A stretch of 64,000 bases of DNA from Nocardioides agariphilus. Lineage in GTDB: Bacteria; Actinomycetota; Actinomycetes; Propionibacteriales; Nocardioidaceae. Of the stretch, positions 1 through 8,999 are shown piece by piece. Location of the stretch: assembly GCF_015352445.1 (NCBI RefSeq), contig NZ_JADKPO010000021.1:20945-84944 (forward strand), read 5' to 3'. The position numbers were made by a program, and so were the translations under genes. Within the stretch, counting starts at the first letter, position 1; every line of letters starts with the position of its first letter. The notes beneath the pieces were generated by a model, which did no database searches, was not told where the DNA came from, and saw nothing but the letters and a program-made list of their open reading frames with translations.

Positions 1-42
1 GTCGGCTTCGAGGAGCCCGCCACGGGACTGCTGCTGAACTAG
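1..42 (+). CDS. C-terminal end of a truncated upstream gene
   Basis: Frame 1 reads thirteen residues (VGFEEPATGLLLN) and then a TAG stop, so this is probably the tail of a gene beginning before the window. Too little is visible to name it. The following 190 bases (43-232) before the next gene hold no convincing gene, hairpin or promoter that I can see. Confidence 0.4.
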   Translation, partial: VGFEEPATGLLLN

Positions 43-232
43 CGCAAGACCCGCAACGCACGACCACCGCGACGAGGTGGCCTTGCTGTCAGGCCTCGCC
101 GCGGCTGTCGATGAGTACGAACACGTTCCGCATGGTGCGACCAAGGTACGCCGCCAGAAGGGCGCCCCGCAGCCCATTTGCCCGACCCATCCACGATGCG
201 AGACATGGGGACCACCATGAGAGACTGCGGGC

Positions 233-799
233 ATGTCGGCGCCCCCCGAGCTCCCGGACGTGGTCAACCGGGCCTTCGCGGTCTCGCGCAAGGCAGGCTA
301 CGTGTCCTTCTGCCGCAACGAGACCGGCCGGCTCCTCGCGACGCTGGCGGCCACCCGCGGCGGCACGCTCGCCGAGTTCGGCACCGGCTGCGGTGTCGGC
401 ACCGCCTGGCTCCGCTCGGGCGTGCGTGACGACGCCCGCATCGTGACCGCCGAGCTCGACCCCAAGCTGGCCAAGGCGGCCGCCCAGATCTTCGTGGACG
501 ACCCGCAGGTCGAGGTCGTCTCGGCCGACTGGTCCACGCTGTTCGACAAGGGCCCGTTCTCGCTGTTGTTCCTCGACTCGGGCAAGCCCTCGGCCGCCGG
601 CCCTGACAAGGTCTGGGATCTCGTCGAGGAGGGCGGCATCGTGGTGCTCGACGACTTCACGCCGTGCGAGCACTGGCCCCCGACCTACGCCGGTCGCGTC
701 GACACCCTGCGCGAGGAGTGGCTCAGCGACGACCGTTTCGCCGCGGTCGAGGTGATGATCGCGGCGGACGCGTCCGCGGTGATCGCAACGCGACGCTAG
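233..799 (+). CDS. SAM-dependent O-methyltransferase-like protein
   Basis: A 188-residue protein with a class I SAM-methyltransferase core. Motif I is seen as LAEFGTGCGVGTAWL (about residues 46-60), an acidic residue follows beta-2 (TAELD), and LLFLDSG and GIVVLDDF match motifs IV and V. The layout resembles small class I O-methyltransferases of the DUF1442/caffeoyl-CoA type. Substrate is unknown. It is convergent with serA, 37 bases away, so it is probably a single-gene unit. ATG 233 is chosen because motif I then sits at the usual distance from the N-terminus. Fold is fairly certain, specificity is not. Confidence 0.75.
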   Translation: MSAPPELPDVVNRAFAVSRKAGYVSFCRNETGRLLATLAATRGGTLAEFGTGCGVGTAWLRSGVRDDARIVTAELDPKLAKAAAQIFVDDPQVEVVSADWSTLFDKGPFSLLFLDSGKPSAAGPDKVWDLVEEGGIVVLDDFTPCEHWPPTYAGRVDTLREEWLSDDRFAAVEVMIAADASAVIATRR

Positions 800-836
800 C
801 CAGAGGTCAATACGTGCCGCGCGGGCCGTGGCCGGG

Positions 837-2444
837 TCAGGCCAGGTCGATGCCGCGCACCGAGGACGCGTCCATGGCCGCCTCGACCTCGGCGAGCACC
901 TCGGCGCCGATGGCCGAGTCGACCGAGAGCGCCACCAGCGCCCGGCCGCCGAGCTCGTCGCGGGAGACCTGCATGCCCGCGATGTTGACCTTGGCCTCGC
1001 CGAGGATGCGACCGATGACCCCGACCATGCCCGGGCGGTCGATGTAGGTCAGGAAGGCCAGGTGGTCGGTGGGCTCGATGTCGACGTCGTAGCCGTTGAC
1101 CTCGACGATGCGCTCGCGCTGGTTGATGCCGACCAGGGTGCCGCTGACCGAGACCTGCGAACCGTCGGCGAGCGTGCCGCGCAGCGTGATCAGGTTGCGG
1201 TGGTCGGGACTGTCGGGCTCGGTGATCAGGCGTACGGCGGTGCCGCGCTCGGCCGCGAGCAGCGGCGCGTTGACGTAGGAGACCTGGTCGGGAACGACGT
1301 CGCTGAAGACTCCCTTGAGGGCAGCCAGCTCCAGCACCTTGACGTCGTACTCGGTGATCTCGCCGCGGACCTCGACGTCGATCTGCTGGGCCACCTCGCC
1401 TGCCAGTCCGGTGAAGATGCGGCCGAGCTTCTCGGTCAGCGGGATGCCCGGACGTACGTCCTCGGCGATCACACCACCCTGCACGTTGACCGCGTCGGGT
1501 ACCAGCTCGCCGGACAGTGCCAGTCGCACGGACCGCGCCACGGCGACGCCGGCCTTCTCCTGGGCCTCGTCGGTCGACGCACCGAGGTGCGGGGTCGCCA
1601 CGACGTTCTCGAGCTCGAACAGTGGGCTGTCGGTGCACGGCTCGGTGGCGAACACATCGAGGCCGGCGGCCGCGATCCGGCCTTCCTTGAGGGCTGCATA
1701 GAGGGCGCCCTCGTCGACGATGCCACCGCGGGCGGCGTTGACCAGGACGAGGGACGGCTTGGCCTTGGCCAGCTGCTCGCTGCCGATCAGCCCGGCGGTC
1801 TCGGGAGTCTTGGGCAGATGCACGGACATGAAGTCCGACTCGGCCAACAAGGTGTCGAGGTCGACGAGGCGGACACCCATCTGCGCTGCCCGGCCGGCCT
1901 GCACGTAGGGGTCGTAGGCGATCACGGTCATCCCGAACGCGGAGAGGCGCTGGGCCACGAGGACGCCGATGCGGCCGAGGCCGACGATGCCGACGGTCTT
2001 CTCGTAGAGCTCGATGCCGGTGTACTTCGACCGCTTCCACTCGCCGTTCTTGAGCGAGGCATGCGCCGGGGAGACGTGCCGCGCGGCCGCGAGCATCAGC
2101 GCGACGGCCAGCTCGGCGGCAGAGACGATGTTGGACGTGGGGGCGTTGACCACCATCACGCCCGCCTGGGTGGCGGCCTTGACGTCGACGTTGTCGAGGC
2201 CGACGCCGGCCCGTGCGACGACCTTCAGCCGGCGCGCGGCGCCCAGTGCCTCGGCGTCGACCTTGGTCGCCGAGCGCACCAAGATCGCGTCGGCCCCAGC
2301 GATCGCCTCGAGGAGCTCGGTGCGGTCGGAGCCGTCGCAGTGCCGGATCTCGAAGTCGGGGCCCAGCGCAGCCACGGTGGCGGGGCTCAGCTCCTCGGCG
2401 ATGAGCACCACGGGGCGGGCGACAGTGTCAGGGTGCGCAGTCAC
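837..2444 (-). CDS. serA: D-3-phosphoglycerate dehydrogenase
   Basis: Oxidises 3-phosphoglycerate to 3-phosphohydroxypyruvate with NAD, the first step of serine synthesis. The 535-residue protein is the long actinobacterial form: an N-terminal substrate domain, a Rossmann domain with GLGRIGVLVAQRL, a catalytic RGGIVDE arginine region and PHLGAST histidine, then an allosteric substrate-binding domain and a C-terminal ACT domain (AFLTYIDRPGMVGVIGRIL) expected to bind serine. The reading frame stays open to 2507, but GTG 2444 (VTAHPDTVARPVV) gives the family's usual length and has GAGG upstream. It lies 155 bases downstream of the DsbA-like gene on the same strand. Confidence 0.96.
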   Translation of the reverse strand: MTAHPDTVARPVVLIAEELSPATVAALGPDFEIRHCDGSDRTELLEAIAGADAILVRSATKVDAEALGAARRLKVVARAGVGLDNVDVKAATQAGVMVVNAPTSNIVSAAELAVALMLAAARHVSPAHASLKNGEWKRSKYTGIELYEKTVGIVGLGRIGVLVAQRLSAFGMTVIAYDPYVQAGRAAQMGVRLVDLDTLLAESDFMSVHLPKTPETAGLIGSEQLAKAKPSLVLVNAARGGIVDEGALYAALKEGRIAAAGLDVFATEPCTDSPLFELENVVATPHLGASTDEAQEKAGVAVARSVRLALSGELVPDAVNVQGGVIAEDVRPGIPLTEKLGRIFTGLAGEVAQQIDVEVRGEITEYDVKVLELAALKGVFSDVVPDQVSYVNAPLLAAERGTAVRLITEPDSPDHRNLITLRGTLADGSQVSVSGTLVGINQRERIVEVNGYDVDIEPTDHLAFLTYIDRPGMVGVIGRILGEAKVNIAGMQVSRDELGGRALVALSVDSAIGAEVLAEVEAAMDASSVRGIDLA

Positions 2445-2599
2445 AGCGAAACGACCTCGGTCTCGAGTCACGGAGGGAGACGACGCACGACGCTGTGCCC
2501 GCACCACCCTAGCCGACGGGGTACGCCATCCCGGCGGCGTCTCAACCCCGATTCGTCAGCGGTCTGTCGGGTCCACGGTGCGGAGGGCCTGATGACCAA

Positions 2600-3241
2600 T
2601 CACCGAGACTGCGATGCGCGCTCCAGCACCTGGGCGAACACCTCGACGGGCTGCGCCCCCGAGACGCCGTACTTCCGGTCGATGACGAAGAACGGCACAC
2701 CCGTTGCACCATAGGCACGAGCCTGGCGTACGTCGGCGGCGACCGCCTCGGCGTAGGTGTCGCCGGCCAGCACCTCGTCGACCCTGCTCTCGTCGAGGCC
2801 GATCTCCACGGCGACCTTGCGCAGCACGGCGTGGTCACCGACGTCGGCCCCGTCGCGGAAGTGGGCGTCGACCAGGGCCGCGTTGAGAGACTTCTGCAGG
2901 TCGGGACCGCCCGCGTCGAGCGCCAGGTGCAGGAGTCGATGGGCATCGACGGTGTTGCAGTGCAGCGTGGTCTCCATGTGCATCTCGAGTCCCTCGGCCG
3001 CCGCGAGGTCCTCGGTGCGCGCCATCGCACCAGCCGCCTCGTCACGAGTCAGCCCGTAGCGGGCGGCCAGCACCTCGACCATCGGCTCGGCGGCTCCGAC
3101 CGGCGCGGTCGGGTCGAGCTCGAAGGAGCGCAGCACCACCTCGACGTCGTCGAGGCCGGCCTGGGCCAGCGCGGTGTCGAGCCGAGCCCGGCCGATCGCG
3201 CACCATGGGCAGACCACGTCAGACCAGATCTCAACGATCAT
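2600..3241 (-). CDS. DsbA-family oxidoreductase (FrnE-like)
   Basis: A 213-residue thioredoxin-fold protein with an N-terminal CPWC motif directly after the first beta strand (MIVEIWSDVVCPWC) and a helical insertion; TGVPFFVIDRKYGVSGAQP near the C-terminus contains the cis-proline (V-P-F) of the fold. FrnE proteins are cytoplasmic thiol-disulfide isomerase-like oxidoreductases; no signal peptide is seen here. ATG 3241 is chosen; GTG 3256 is possible but would run almost into the inverted repeat at 3258-3288. It may be transcribed with serA, although a 155-base gap leaves room for a separate serA promoter. Confidence 0.88.
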   Translation of the reverse strand: MIVEIWSDVVCPWCAIGRARLDTALAQAGLDDVEVVLRSFELDPTAPVGAAEPMVEVLAARYGLTRDEAAGAMARTEDLAAAEGLEMHMETTLHCNTVDAHRLLHLALDAGGPDLQKSLNAALVDAHFRDGADVGDHAVLRKVAVEIGLDESRVDEVLAGDTYAEAVAADVRQARAYGATGVPFFVIDRKYGVSGAQPVEVFAQVLERASQSR

Positions 3242-3257
3242 GTACTTTTCAACCACT

Positions 3258-3288
3258 CCGGCGCGGGTGGTGTTCCCGCCCGCGCCGG
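3258..3288 (-). terminator. GC-rich hairpin after the ilvBNC-methyltransferase operon
   Basis: Perfect 10-base arms (3258-3267 and 3279-3288, CCGGCGCGGG and its complement) enclose an 11-base loop. It sits downstream of the methyltransferase stop on the minus strand and just upstream of the FrnE-like start, as expected for an actinobacterial terminator without a U tract. Confidence 0.5.
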
Positions 3289-3378
3289 GGTCACGCGACC
3301 AGTGCCTCGGAGTCCGTCGCCGTACTCCCGTGCAACAAGCGGGTGAAATCGGCCTCGAGAGCCGTCAACTGCACGGGA

Positions 3379-4161
3379 CTACCCCATCACGCGGATGACG
3401 AGCTCGCCGTGGTGCACCGAGAACCAGCCGTCGGGATCGGCGGCCCAGGCGCGCCACGCGGCGGAGATCCGGGCCAGCTCCTCGGGCGTCGCGCGGGCCT
3501 CGCGCACCAGCTGGTCGGCAAGGGCGGAGCCGACGATGCGGTCGGCCCACAGCCCGCCCCACCACGTTCGCGCCTCAGGAGATGCGTAGCACCAGGTGGA
3601 CGACCCAGCCGTGACGTCGGTCAGTCCGGCCGCGTGCGCCCACGAGAGCAGCCGGCGTCCGGCGTCGGGCTCGCCGCCGTTGGCGCGTGCCGCGCCGTCG
3701 TACAGCTCCAACCAGCGGTCGAGCTCGGGTAGCCGCGGCCACCACGCGAAGGAGCCGTAGTCGGAGTCGCGGACGCCGACTACTCCCCCGGGCCTGGTCA
3801 CGCGAGCCATCTCGCGCAGCGCCTGCACCGGATCGGCGACGTGCTGGAGCACCTGGTGCGCGTGCACGACATCGAACTCCCCGTCGTCGAACGGCAGGGC
3901 ATGCACGTCGGCGACGTGGACCTCGACCCCGGGCGCTCCTGCGCGGGTGATGGCCGCCGCGTCCTCGTCGATCTCGGTCGCGACGACCTCGCCGACGATC
4001 GTGGCCAGATCCGCGGTGATGGTGCCAGGGCCGGCCCCGACATCGAGCAGGCGCTGGGACGAGTCGAGGTGCGCGCGCAGGTACGCCGCGGAGTTGGCCA
4101 CCGTGCGGTTGCGGTGGGAGCGCAGCACCGACTCGGCATGCCCGTGGGTGTAGGTGGTCAT
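3379..4161 (-). CDS. Class I SAM-dependent methyltransferase (UbiE/Methyltransf_11 type)
   Basis: A 260-residue methyltransferase. Motif I reads LLDVGAGPGTITADLA (about residues 38-53); acidic VVATEID follows, then DVVHAHQVLQHVADP and a GGVVGVRDSDYG post-motif, all typical of the UbiE-like family. The substrate is not predictable. Its ATG lies only four bases after the ilvC stop, so it is almost certainly the last gene of the ilvBNC transcript. A methyltransferase in that position is not part of the branched-chain pathway, so the linkage may be operonic convenience. Confidence 0.82.
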   Translation of the reverse strand: MTTYTHGHAESVLRSHRNRTVANSAAYLRAHLDSSQRLLDVGAGPGTITADLATIVGEVVATEIDEDAAAITRAGAPGVEVHVADVHALPFDDGEFDVVHAHQVLQHVADPVQALREMARVTRPGGVVGVRDSDYGSFAWWPRLPELDRWLELYDGAARANGGEPDAGRRLLSWAHAAGLTDVTAGSSTWCYASPEARTWWGGLWADRIVGSALADQLVREARATPEELARISAAWRAWAADPDGWFSVHHGELVIRVMG

Positions 4162-4165
4162 GGGG

Positions 4166-5305
<1,140 letters not shown>

Positions 5306-5332
5306 CCCGGGACGGCCGAGACCGACGCCGGC

Positions 5333-5872
5333 TCATCCAGCCCGCGACGGAGAGGGTACGGCGACCGGACGCAAGGTGCGCTCGGAGATGGAGCGGGGGC
5401 CGCGGCCGATGGCGACCATGCCGGACTGCACGAGCTCGCGGATGCCGAAGGGCTCCAGGAGGCGGCGCAGGTCGGCGAGCTTGTCGGCGTTGCCGATGGC
5501 CTGGACGACCACGGTGTCAGGTGAGACGTCGACGACCTTGGCTGCGAAGAGCTCGACCACATCGAGGATCTGGCCACGGGTCTCGGCGTCGGCCCGCACC
5601 TTGACGAGCAGGAGCTCGCGGTTGACCGAGGCCGCGCCGTCGAGCTCGACGATCTTGATCACCTCGACCAGCTTGTTGAGCTGCTTGGTGACCTGCTCGA
5701 GCGGGGACTCCTCGACGTTGACCACGATGGTCATCCGGGAGACCTCGTCGTGCTCGGTGGGACCGACGGCGAGGGAGTCGATGTTGTAGCCGCGGCGGGC
5801 GAACAGGCCAGCGATCCGGGCCAGCACGCCGGGCTTGTTCTCGACGAGCACGGACAGTGTGTGACGGCTCAT
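5333..5872 (-). CDS. ilvN: Acetolactate synthase small (regulatory) subunit
   Basis: The 179-residue regulatory subunit of acetohydroxyacid synthase confers valine feedback inhibition on IlvB. An N-terminal ACT domain is visible (LSVLVENKPGVLARIAGLF, residues 5-23, then RRGYNIDSLAVGPTE), followed by the family's C-terminal domain (RELLLVKVRADAETRGQI). The frame is open upstream to 5962 inside ilvB, but ATG 5872 is the family start and lies two bases after the ilvB stop, which indicates translational coupling. Confidence 0.96.
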   Translation of the reverse strand: MSRHTLSVLVENKPGVLARIAGLFARRGYNIDSLAVGPTEHDEVSRMTIVVNVEESPLEQVTKQLNKLVEVIKIVELDGAASVNRELLLVKVRADAETRGQILDVVELFAAKVVDVSPDTVVVQAIGNADKLADLRRLLEPFGIRELVQSGMVAIGRGPRSISERTLRPVAVPSPSRAG

Positions 5873-5874
5873 GG

Positions 5875-7674
5875 TTACAGGTCGTCCTTGTCGAACTCGG
5901 GGGCCAGGCCTCGGGCGTACTTGATGTCGTCGTTGCTGGTGCCGGCGGCCACCATCGGCCACACCATCGCGTCACGGTGCACCCGGAAGTCGATGACGAC
6001 GGGCTGGTCGTCGATGGCCATCGCCTTCTCGATCGTGGCGTCGACCTGGTCGGGCGACTCGCACGCCAGCCCCACGCAGCCGTAGGCATCGGCGAGCTTG
6101 ACGAAGTCGGGGATGCGCTTGCTGTGCAGGTCGGTGTTGGAGTAGCGCTCGTTGTAGAACAGCGTCTGCCACTGCCGGACCATGCCGAGCGACTCGTTGT
6201 TGATGATCGCGACCTTGATGGGGATGTCGTTGATCGCGCAGGTGGCCAGCTCCTGGTTGGTCATCTGGAAGCAGCCGTCGCCGTCGACGCACCACACGGT
6301 CTTGTCGGGCGCCCCCACCTTGGCGCCCATGGCCGCGGGCACCGCGAAGCCCATCGTGCCCAGGCCGCCGGAGTTGATCCAGGTGCGGGGGTTCTCGTAG
6401 CCCACGAAGTGGGCCGCCCACATCTGGTGCTGGCCCACGCCCGCGACGTAGATGGACTCCGGGCCCGCGATCCTGCCCAGGCGCTCCATGACGTACTGCG
6501 GGGCGAGCGTGCCGTCGTCGGGCTGGTCGTAGGCGAGCGGGTAGCGCTTCTTGATGTCGGCCAGGAACTCCACCCACGCCTCGTAGTCGCCGGTGTGACC
6601 GGCCTCGGCCTCGGCCTTGAGCGCGAGTACCAGGTCGGCGATCACCTCGCGCGCGTCGCCCACGATGGGCACGTCGACGGCGCGGTTCTTGCCGATCTCG
6701 GCCGGGTCGATGTCGGCATGGATGATGCGCGCTCCCGGCGCGAACGAGTCGAGGTTGCCGGTGACCCGGTCGTCGAACCGCGCGCCCAGGCTGATGATGA
6801 GGTCGCTGCGCTGCAGGCCGGCGACCGCAGCGACGGTGCCGTGCATGCCGGGCATGCCGAGGTGCTGGACGTGGCTGTCAGGGAACGCCCCGCGTGCCAT
6901 CAAGGTGGTGACGACCGGCATGCCGGTCAGCTCGGCGAGCGCCTTGAGCTCGGCGGACGCACCGGCCCGGATCACGCCGCCGCCGACGTAGAGCACCGGC
7001 CGGCGGGACTCGAGGATCAGGCGGGCGGCCTCGCGGATCTGCTTGGCGTGAGGTCGGGTCACCGGCCGGTAGCCGGGCAGGTGCAGCTCGGCCGGCCAGG
7101 CGAACGTCGTGCGGGCCTGGAGCGCGGACTTCGCGACGTCGACGAGCACCGGACCGGGCCTGCCGGTCGAGGCGATGTAGAACGCCTCGGCCACGACCCG
7201 CGGGATCTCGTCGGGATCGGTGACCAGGAAGTTGTGCTTGGTGATGGGCATCGTGATGCCCCGGATGTCGGCCTCCTGGAAGGCATCGGTGCCGATCGCA
7301 GCGGCGCCCACCTGGCCGGTGACGGCCACAATCGGCACGGAGTCCATGTAGGCGTCGGCGATGGGGGTGACCAGGTTGGTCGCACCCGGGCCCGAGGTGG
7401 CCATGCACACGCCCACGCGGCCGCTCGCCACGGCGTACCCCTGTGCCGCGTGGCCGGCGCCCTGCTCGTGACGCACGAGGATGTGGCGGATCGAGGAGTC
7501 CATCAGTGGGTCGTACGCCGGGAGGATGGCGCCGCCCGGGATGCCGAAGATGTCGGTGGTGCCGGCTGCCTCCAGCGACTTGATCAGGCTCTGCGCGCCG
7601 GTGACCGAATCGCCGGTGCCGGGGTCCTGCTCGCCCATCTCGGTTGGCCTTGTCTGTGAGGTGTGTGGATCCAT
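5875..7674 (-). CDS. ilvB: Acetolactate synthase large (catalytic) subunit
   Basis: TPP-, FAD- and Mg-dependent condensation of two pyruvates, or pyruvate with 2-oxobutyrate, at the head of branched-chain synthesis. The 599-residue protein has an N-terminal pyrimidine domain with catalytic Glu ([14 protein letters not shown]), a central FAD domain, and a C-terminal diphosphate domain with the TPP motif [19 protein letters not shown] 7674 lies directly after the attenuator U tract, with the G-run of the hairpin seven bases upstream; ATG 7638 (MGEQDPGTG), with AAGG upstream, is the main alternative. First structural gene of ilvBNC. Confidence 0.97.
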   Translation of the reverse strand: MDPHTSQTRPTEMGEQDPGTGDSVTGAQSLIKSLEAAGTTDIFGIPGGAILPAYDPLMDSSIRHILVRHEQGAGHAAQGYAVASGRVGVCMATSGPGATNLVTPIADAYMDSVPIVAVTGQVGAAAIGTDAFQEADIRGITMPITKHNFLVTDPDEIPRVVAEAFYIASTGRPGPVLVDVAKSALQARTTFAWPAELHLPGYRPVTRPHAKQIREAARLILESRRPVLYVGGGVIRAGASAELKALAELTGMPVVTTLMARGAFPDSHVQHLGMPGMHGTVAAVAGLQRSDLIISLGARFDDRVTGNLDSFAPGARIIHADIDPAEIGKNRAVDVPIVGDAREVIADLVLALKAEAEAGHTGDYEAWVEFLADIKKRYPLAYDQPDDGTLAPQYVMERLGRIAGPESIYVAGVGQHQMWAAHFVGYENPRTWINSGGLGTMGFAVPAAMGAKVGAPDKTVWCVDGDGCFQMTNQELATCAINDIPIKVAIINNESLGMVRQWQTLFYNERYSNTDLHSKRIPDFVKLADAYGCVGLACESPDQVDATIEKAMAIDDQPVVIDFRVHRDAMVWPMVAAGTSNDDIKYARGLAPEFDKDDL

Positions 7675-7675
7675 G

Positions 7676-7708
7676 AAAAAACCCCCCGGCCGATTCGGCA
7701 ACGAGGGG
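7676..7708 (-). terminator. Attenuator terminator hairpin of ilvB
   Basis: Read on the minus strand, CCCCTCG-TT-GCCG-AAT-CGGC-CGGGGGG folds into an 11-pair stem (one G-U pair, a two-base bulge and a three-base loop, 7682-7708), followed directly by six U (7676-7681). The ilvB ATG 7674 comes one base later. An intrinsic terminator this close to a start codon, behind a leader peptide, is the hallmark of attenuation. Confidence 0.9.
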
Positions 7709-7709
7709 T

Positions 7710-7749
7710 GACGCGAGGTGGAGGCGGTGGGGGCCTCAGTCCTCGCGTC
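7710..7749 (-). promoter_or_regulatory. Upstream hairpin of the ilvB attenuator
   Basis: Nine-base perfect arms, GACGCGAGG (minus strand, 7741-7749) and CCTCGCGTC (7710-7718), abut the terminator. The 5' arm lies inside the last codons of the leader peptide, so ribosome position would decide whether it forms. CGAGG of this arm can also pair with CCTCG inside the terminator stem, offering an anti-terminator; that competition is inferred. Confidence 0.7.
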
Positions 7750-7774
7750 GGGTGCGTACAAGCGCGGTGTGCAC
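7736..7774 (-). CDS. ilvB leader peptide (12 residues, leaderless)
   Basis: GTG 7774 to TGA 7736 encodes [12 protein letters not shown], read as [12 protein letters not shown]. It has adjacent Leu-Val codons (CTT GTA), the regulatory codons expected for branched-chain attenuation. The ORF begins at the predicted transcription start, so it would be translated without a Shine-Dalgarno sequence, as is common for actinobacterial attenuator peptides. Stalling at Leu/Val would prevent the hairpin at 7710-7749 and favour read-through. Only two control codons are present, fewer than in enteric leaders. Confidence 0.75.
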   Translation of the reverse strand: MHTALVRTRRED

Positions 7775-7809
7775 CCGCCCACGGTAGCCGCCGGGCCGAC
7801 GATCCGTCA
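7774..7809 (-). promoter_or_regulatory. Promoter of the ilvBNC operon
   Basis: Minus-strand -35 TGACGG (7804-7809), a 17-base spacer and -10 TACCGT (7781-7786) are followed by six bases and then the G of leader GTG 7774. This places +1 on the start codon. Sigma-70-type spacing is ideal; the -10 fits the loose actinobacterial TAnnnT. Confidence 0.7.
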
Positions 7810-7828
7810 TGGAGTCTCGCAGGCCGTC

Positions 7829-7860
7829 CCAGCATCCGGGACCCGTGTCCCGGATGCTGG
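7829..7860 (-). terminator. Perfect hairpin after the dehydratase/VOC gene
   Basis: Thirteen-base perfect arms, CCAGCATCCGGGA and its complement, flank a six-base loop (CCCGTG on the plus strand). It lies 13 bases beyond the minus-strand gene ending at 7874 and just upstream of the ilv promoter. It would insulate the two units; there is no U tract. Confidence 0.65.
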
Positions 7861-7873
7861 CCTCGCGCACACC

Positions 7874-8521
7874 TCAGTCACGCCCCACCGAGGTGCAGAC
7901 GCACACCTTGTTGCCCTCCGGGTCGGCGAGCACGATGAAGGCCGGCTCGTGCTCGCGCGAGACCAGTGTCCCGCCCGCTGCGAGCGCGGCCGCGATGCGA
8001 ACCTCTGCCTGGTCCGGCGGCACCGACACGTCGACGTGGAAGCGCTGGCGGGGCTCCTCACTCGCCTCGCTCTGCTGGAGCCAGAAGGTGACCTGGCGGC
8101 CCTGCGGGTCACAGATGTCGAGGTCGTCGATCGCTTCGTAGCCCAGCACCGCCGCCCAGAACGCCGCGACGGCGGGCCGGTCGTGGGTGTCGAGACCGAT
8201 CTCGATCCGGCTCAGCCTGTCAGGCGTCGCCTCGATGCCGAGCTCGGAGGCGATCTGGCTGATCGTCGTCGCCAGCGCGAGGTCACGCTCGGTCACCCCA
8301 CCGGCGTCGTGGCTCCACAGCCTCACGTGCACAGCGGGATAGGTCAGCGTCAGGTCGGGATGGTGGTTGACCGCCTCGGCCGCGGCGCCGATGCGCTCGA
8401 CGAAGCGCAGCCCGGTGGCGAAGTCTCCGGTCGCGTAGACAGCCTCGATGGCGCTGAGCAGGACCTCGAATCCGGCAGGCTGCCGCTCGCGCACCTCGCT
8501 GCGCTTGAGTGTCTCGGGCAT
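7874..8521 (-). CDS. Pterin-4a-carbinolamine dehydratase-like / VOC (glyoxalase-like) fusion
   Basis: A 215-residue two-domain protein. Residues 1-90 resemble pterin-4a-carbinolamine dehydratase: NHHPDLTLTYPAVHVRLWSH, then GGVTERDLALA, matches the family's HHP...W.H...GLT..D core. Residues 100-215 form a VOC domain (IEIGLDTHDRPAVAAFWAAV, then FHVDVSVPP and FIVLADPEGNKVCVC). No aromatic amino acid hydroxylase, the classical partner, is nearby. The fusion may combine a pterin-like fold with metal-dependent chemistry, but the reaction is unknown. It is followed by a strong hairpin and separated by 33 bases from the next VOC gene upstream. Confidence 0.8.
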   Translation of the reverse strand: MPETLKRSEVRERQPAGFEVLLSAIEAVYATGDFATGLRFVERIGAAAEAVNHHPDLTLTYPAVHVRLWSHDAGGVTERDLALATTISQIASELGIEATPDRLSRIEIGLDTHDRPAVAAFWAAVLGYEAIDDLDICDPQGRQVTFWLQQSEASEEPRQRFHVDVSVPPDQAEVRIAAALAAGGTLVSREHEPAFIVLADPEGNKVCVCTSVGRD

Positions 8522-8554
8522 CGCGTGTCTCCTCGTCGTCAGGGATCGGCCAGG

Positions 8555-8977
8555 TCAGTGGTGCGGCAAGACGGTCTGGCCGATGGGTCCGGGGTTGTAG
8601 GCGACCTCCCACCGGAAGCCCGCCGGGTCGGCGAAGTAGCCGGTGTAGCCGCCCCACTCGCGCTCGACCGCGTCGCCGACGTAGGACGCTCCGGCGGCGC
8701 GTGCGTCCTCGAGCACGGCGTCGACCTCCTCGCGGGTCGCCAGGTTGTGGGCCAGCGTGATCGGCACGAGGCCCTCGCCGCGTCTGATCGGACCGACCTC
8801 TTCCTCGAAGCCAGGCTCGGCCCACAGCGACAGCACGAGGTGCTCGCCGACCTGGATCATCACGACGTCGCCAGGCACGTGCATCGCGGCCTCCCAGCCG
8901 AGCCCGTCGACGTAGAACTCGTGGGCTGCCTCGAGGTCGGGGACGGCCAGGGTGAGGAAGCTGACGCGTGGCTCCAT
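8555..8977 (-). CDS. VOC family (glyoxalase/bleomycin-resistance-like) protein
   Basis: A 140-residue single-domain VOC protein. FLTLAVPDLEAAHEFYVDGL starts the fold, and GGYTGYFADPAGFRWEVAYNP is the usual C-terminal signature with its metal-ligand glutamate position (WEVAYN). Such proteins bind metal or small hydrophobic ligands; function cannot be assigned. ATG 8977 (MEPRVSF) is preferred over the upstream frame extension to 9097. It lies 22 bases downstream of the GNAT gene and may belong to the amidohydrolase-kynureninase-GNAT transcript. Confidence 0.82.
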   Translation of the reverse strand: MEPRVSFLTLAVPDLEAAHEFYVDGLGWEAAMHVPGDVVMIQVGEHLVLSLWAEPGFEEEVGPIRRGEGLVPITLAHNLATREEVDAVLEDARAAGASYVGDAVEREWGGYTGYFADPAGFRWEVAYNPGPIGQTVLPHH

Positions 8978-8999
8978 GCGACCCACCTTGCCACGGACC

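Noticed and set aside
43-232. tRNA or small RNA gene at the window start
   Set aside because: No cloverleaf, anticodon stem or CCA-end pattern could be folded by eye.
828-2714. Long plus-strand open frame (628 codons) opposite serA
   Set aside because: Composition is the Val/Asp/Gly/His-rich pattern of an antisense frame in GC-rich DNA; serA on the other strand has full domain support.
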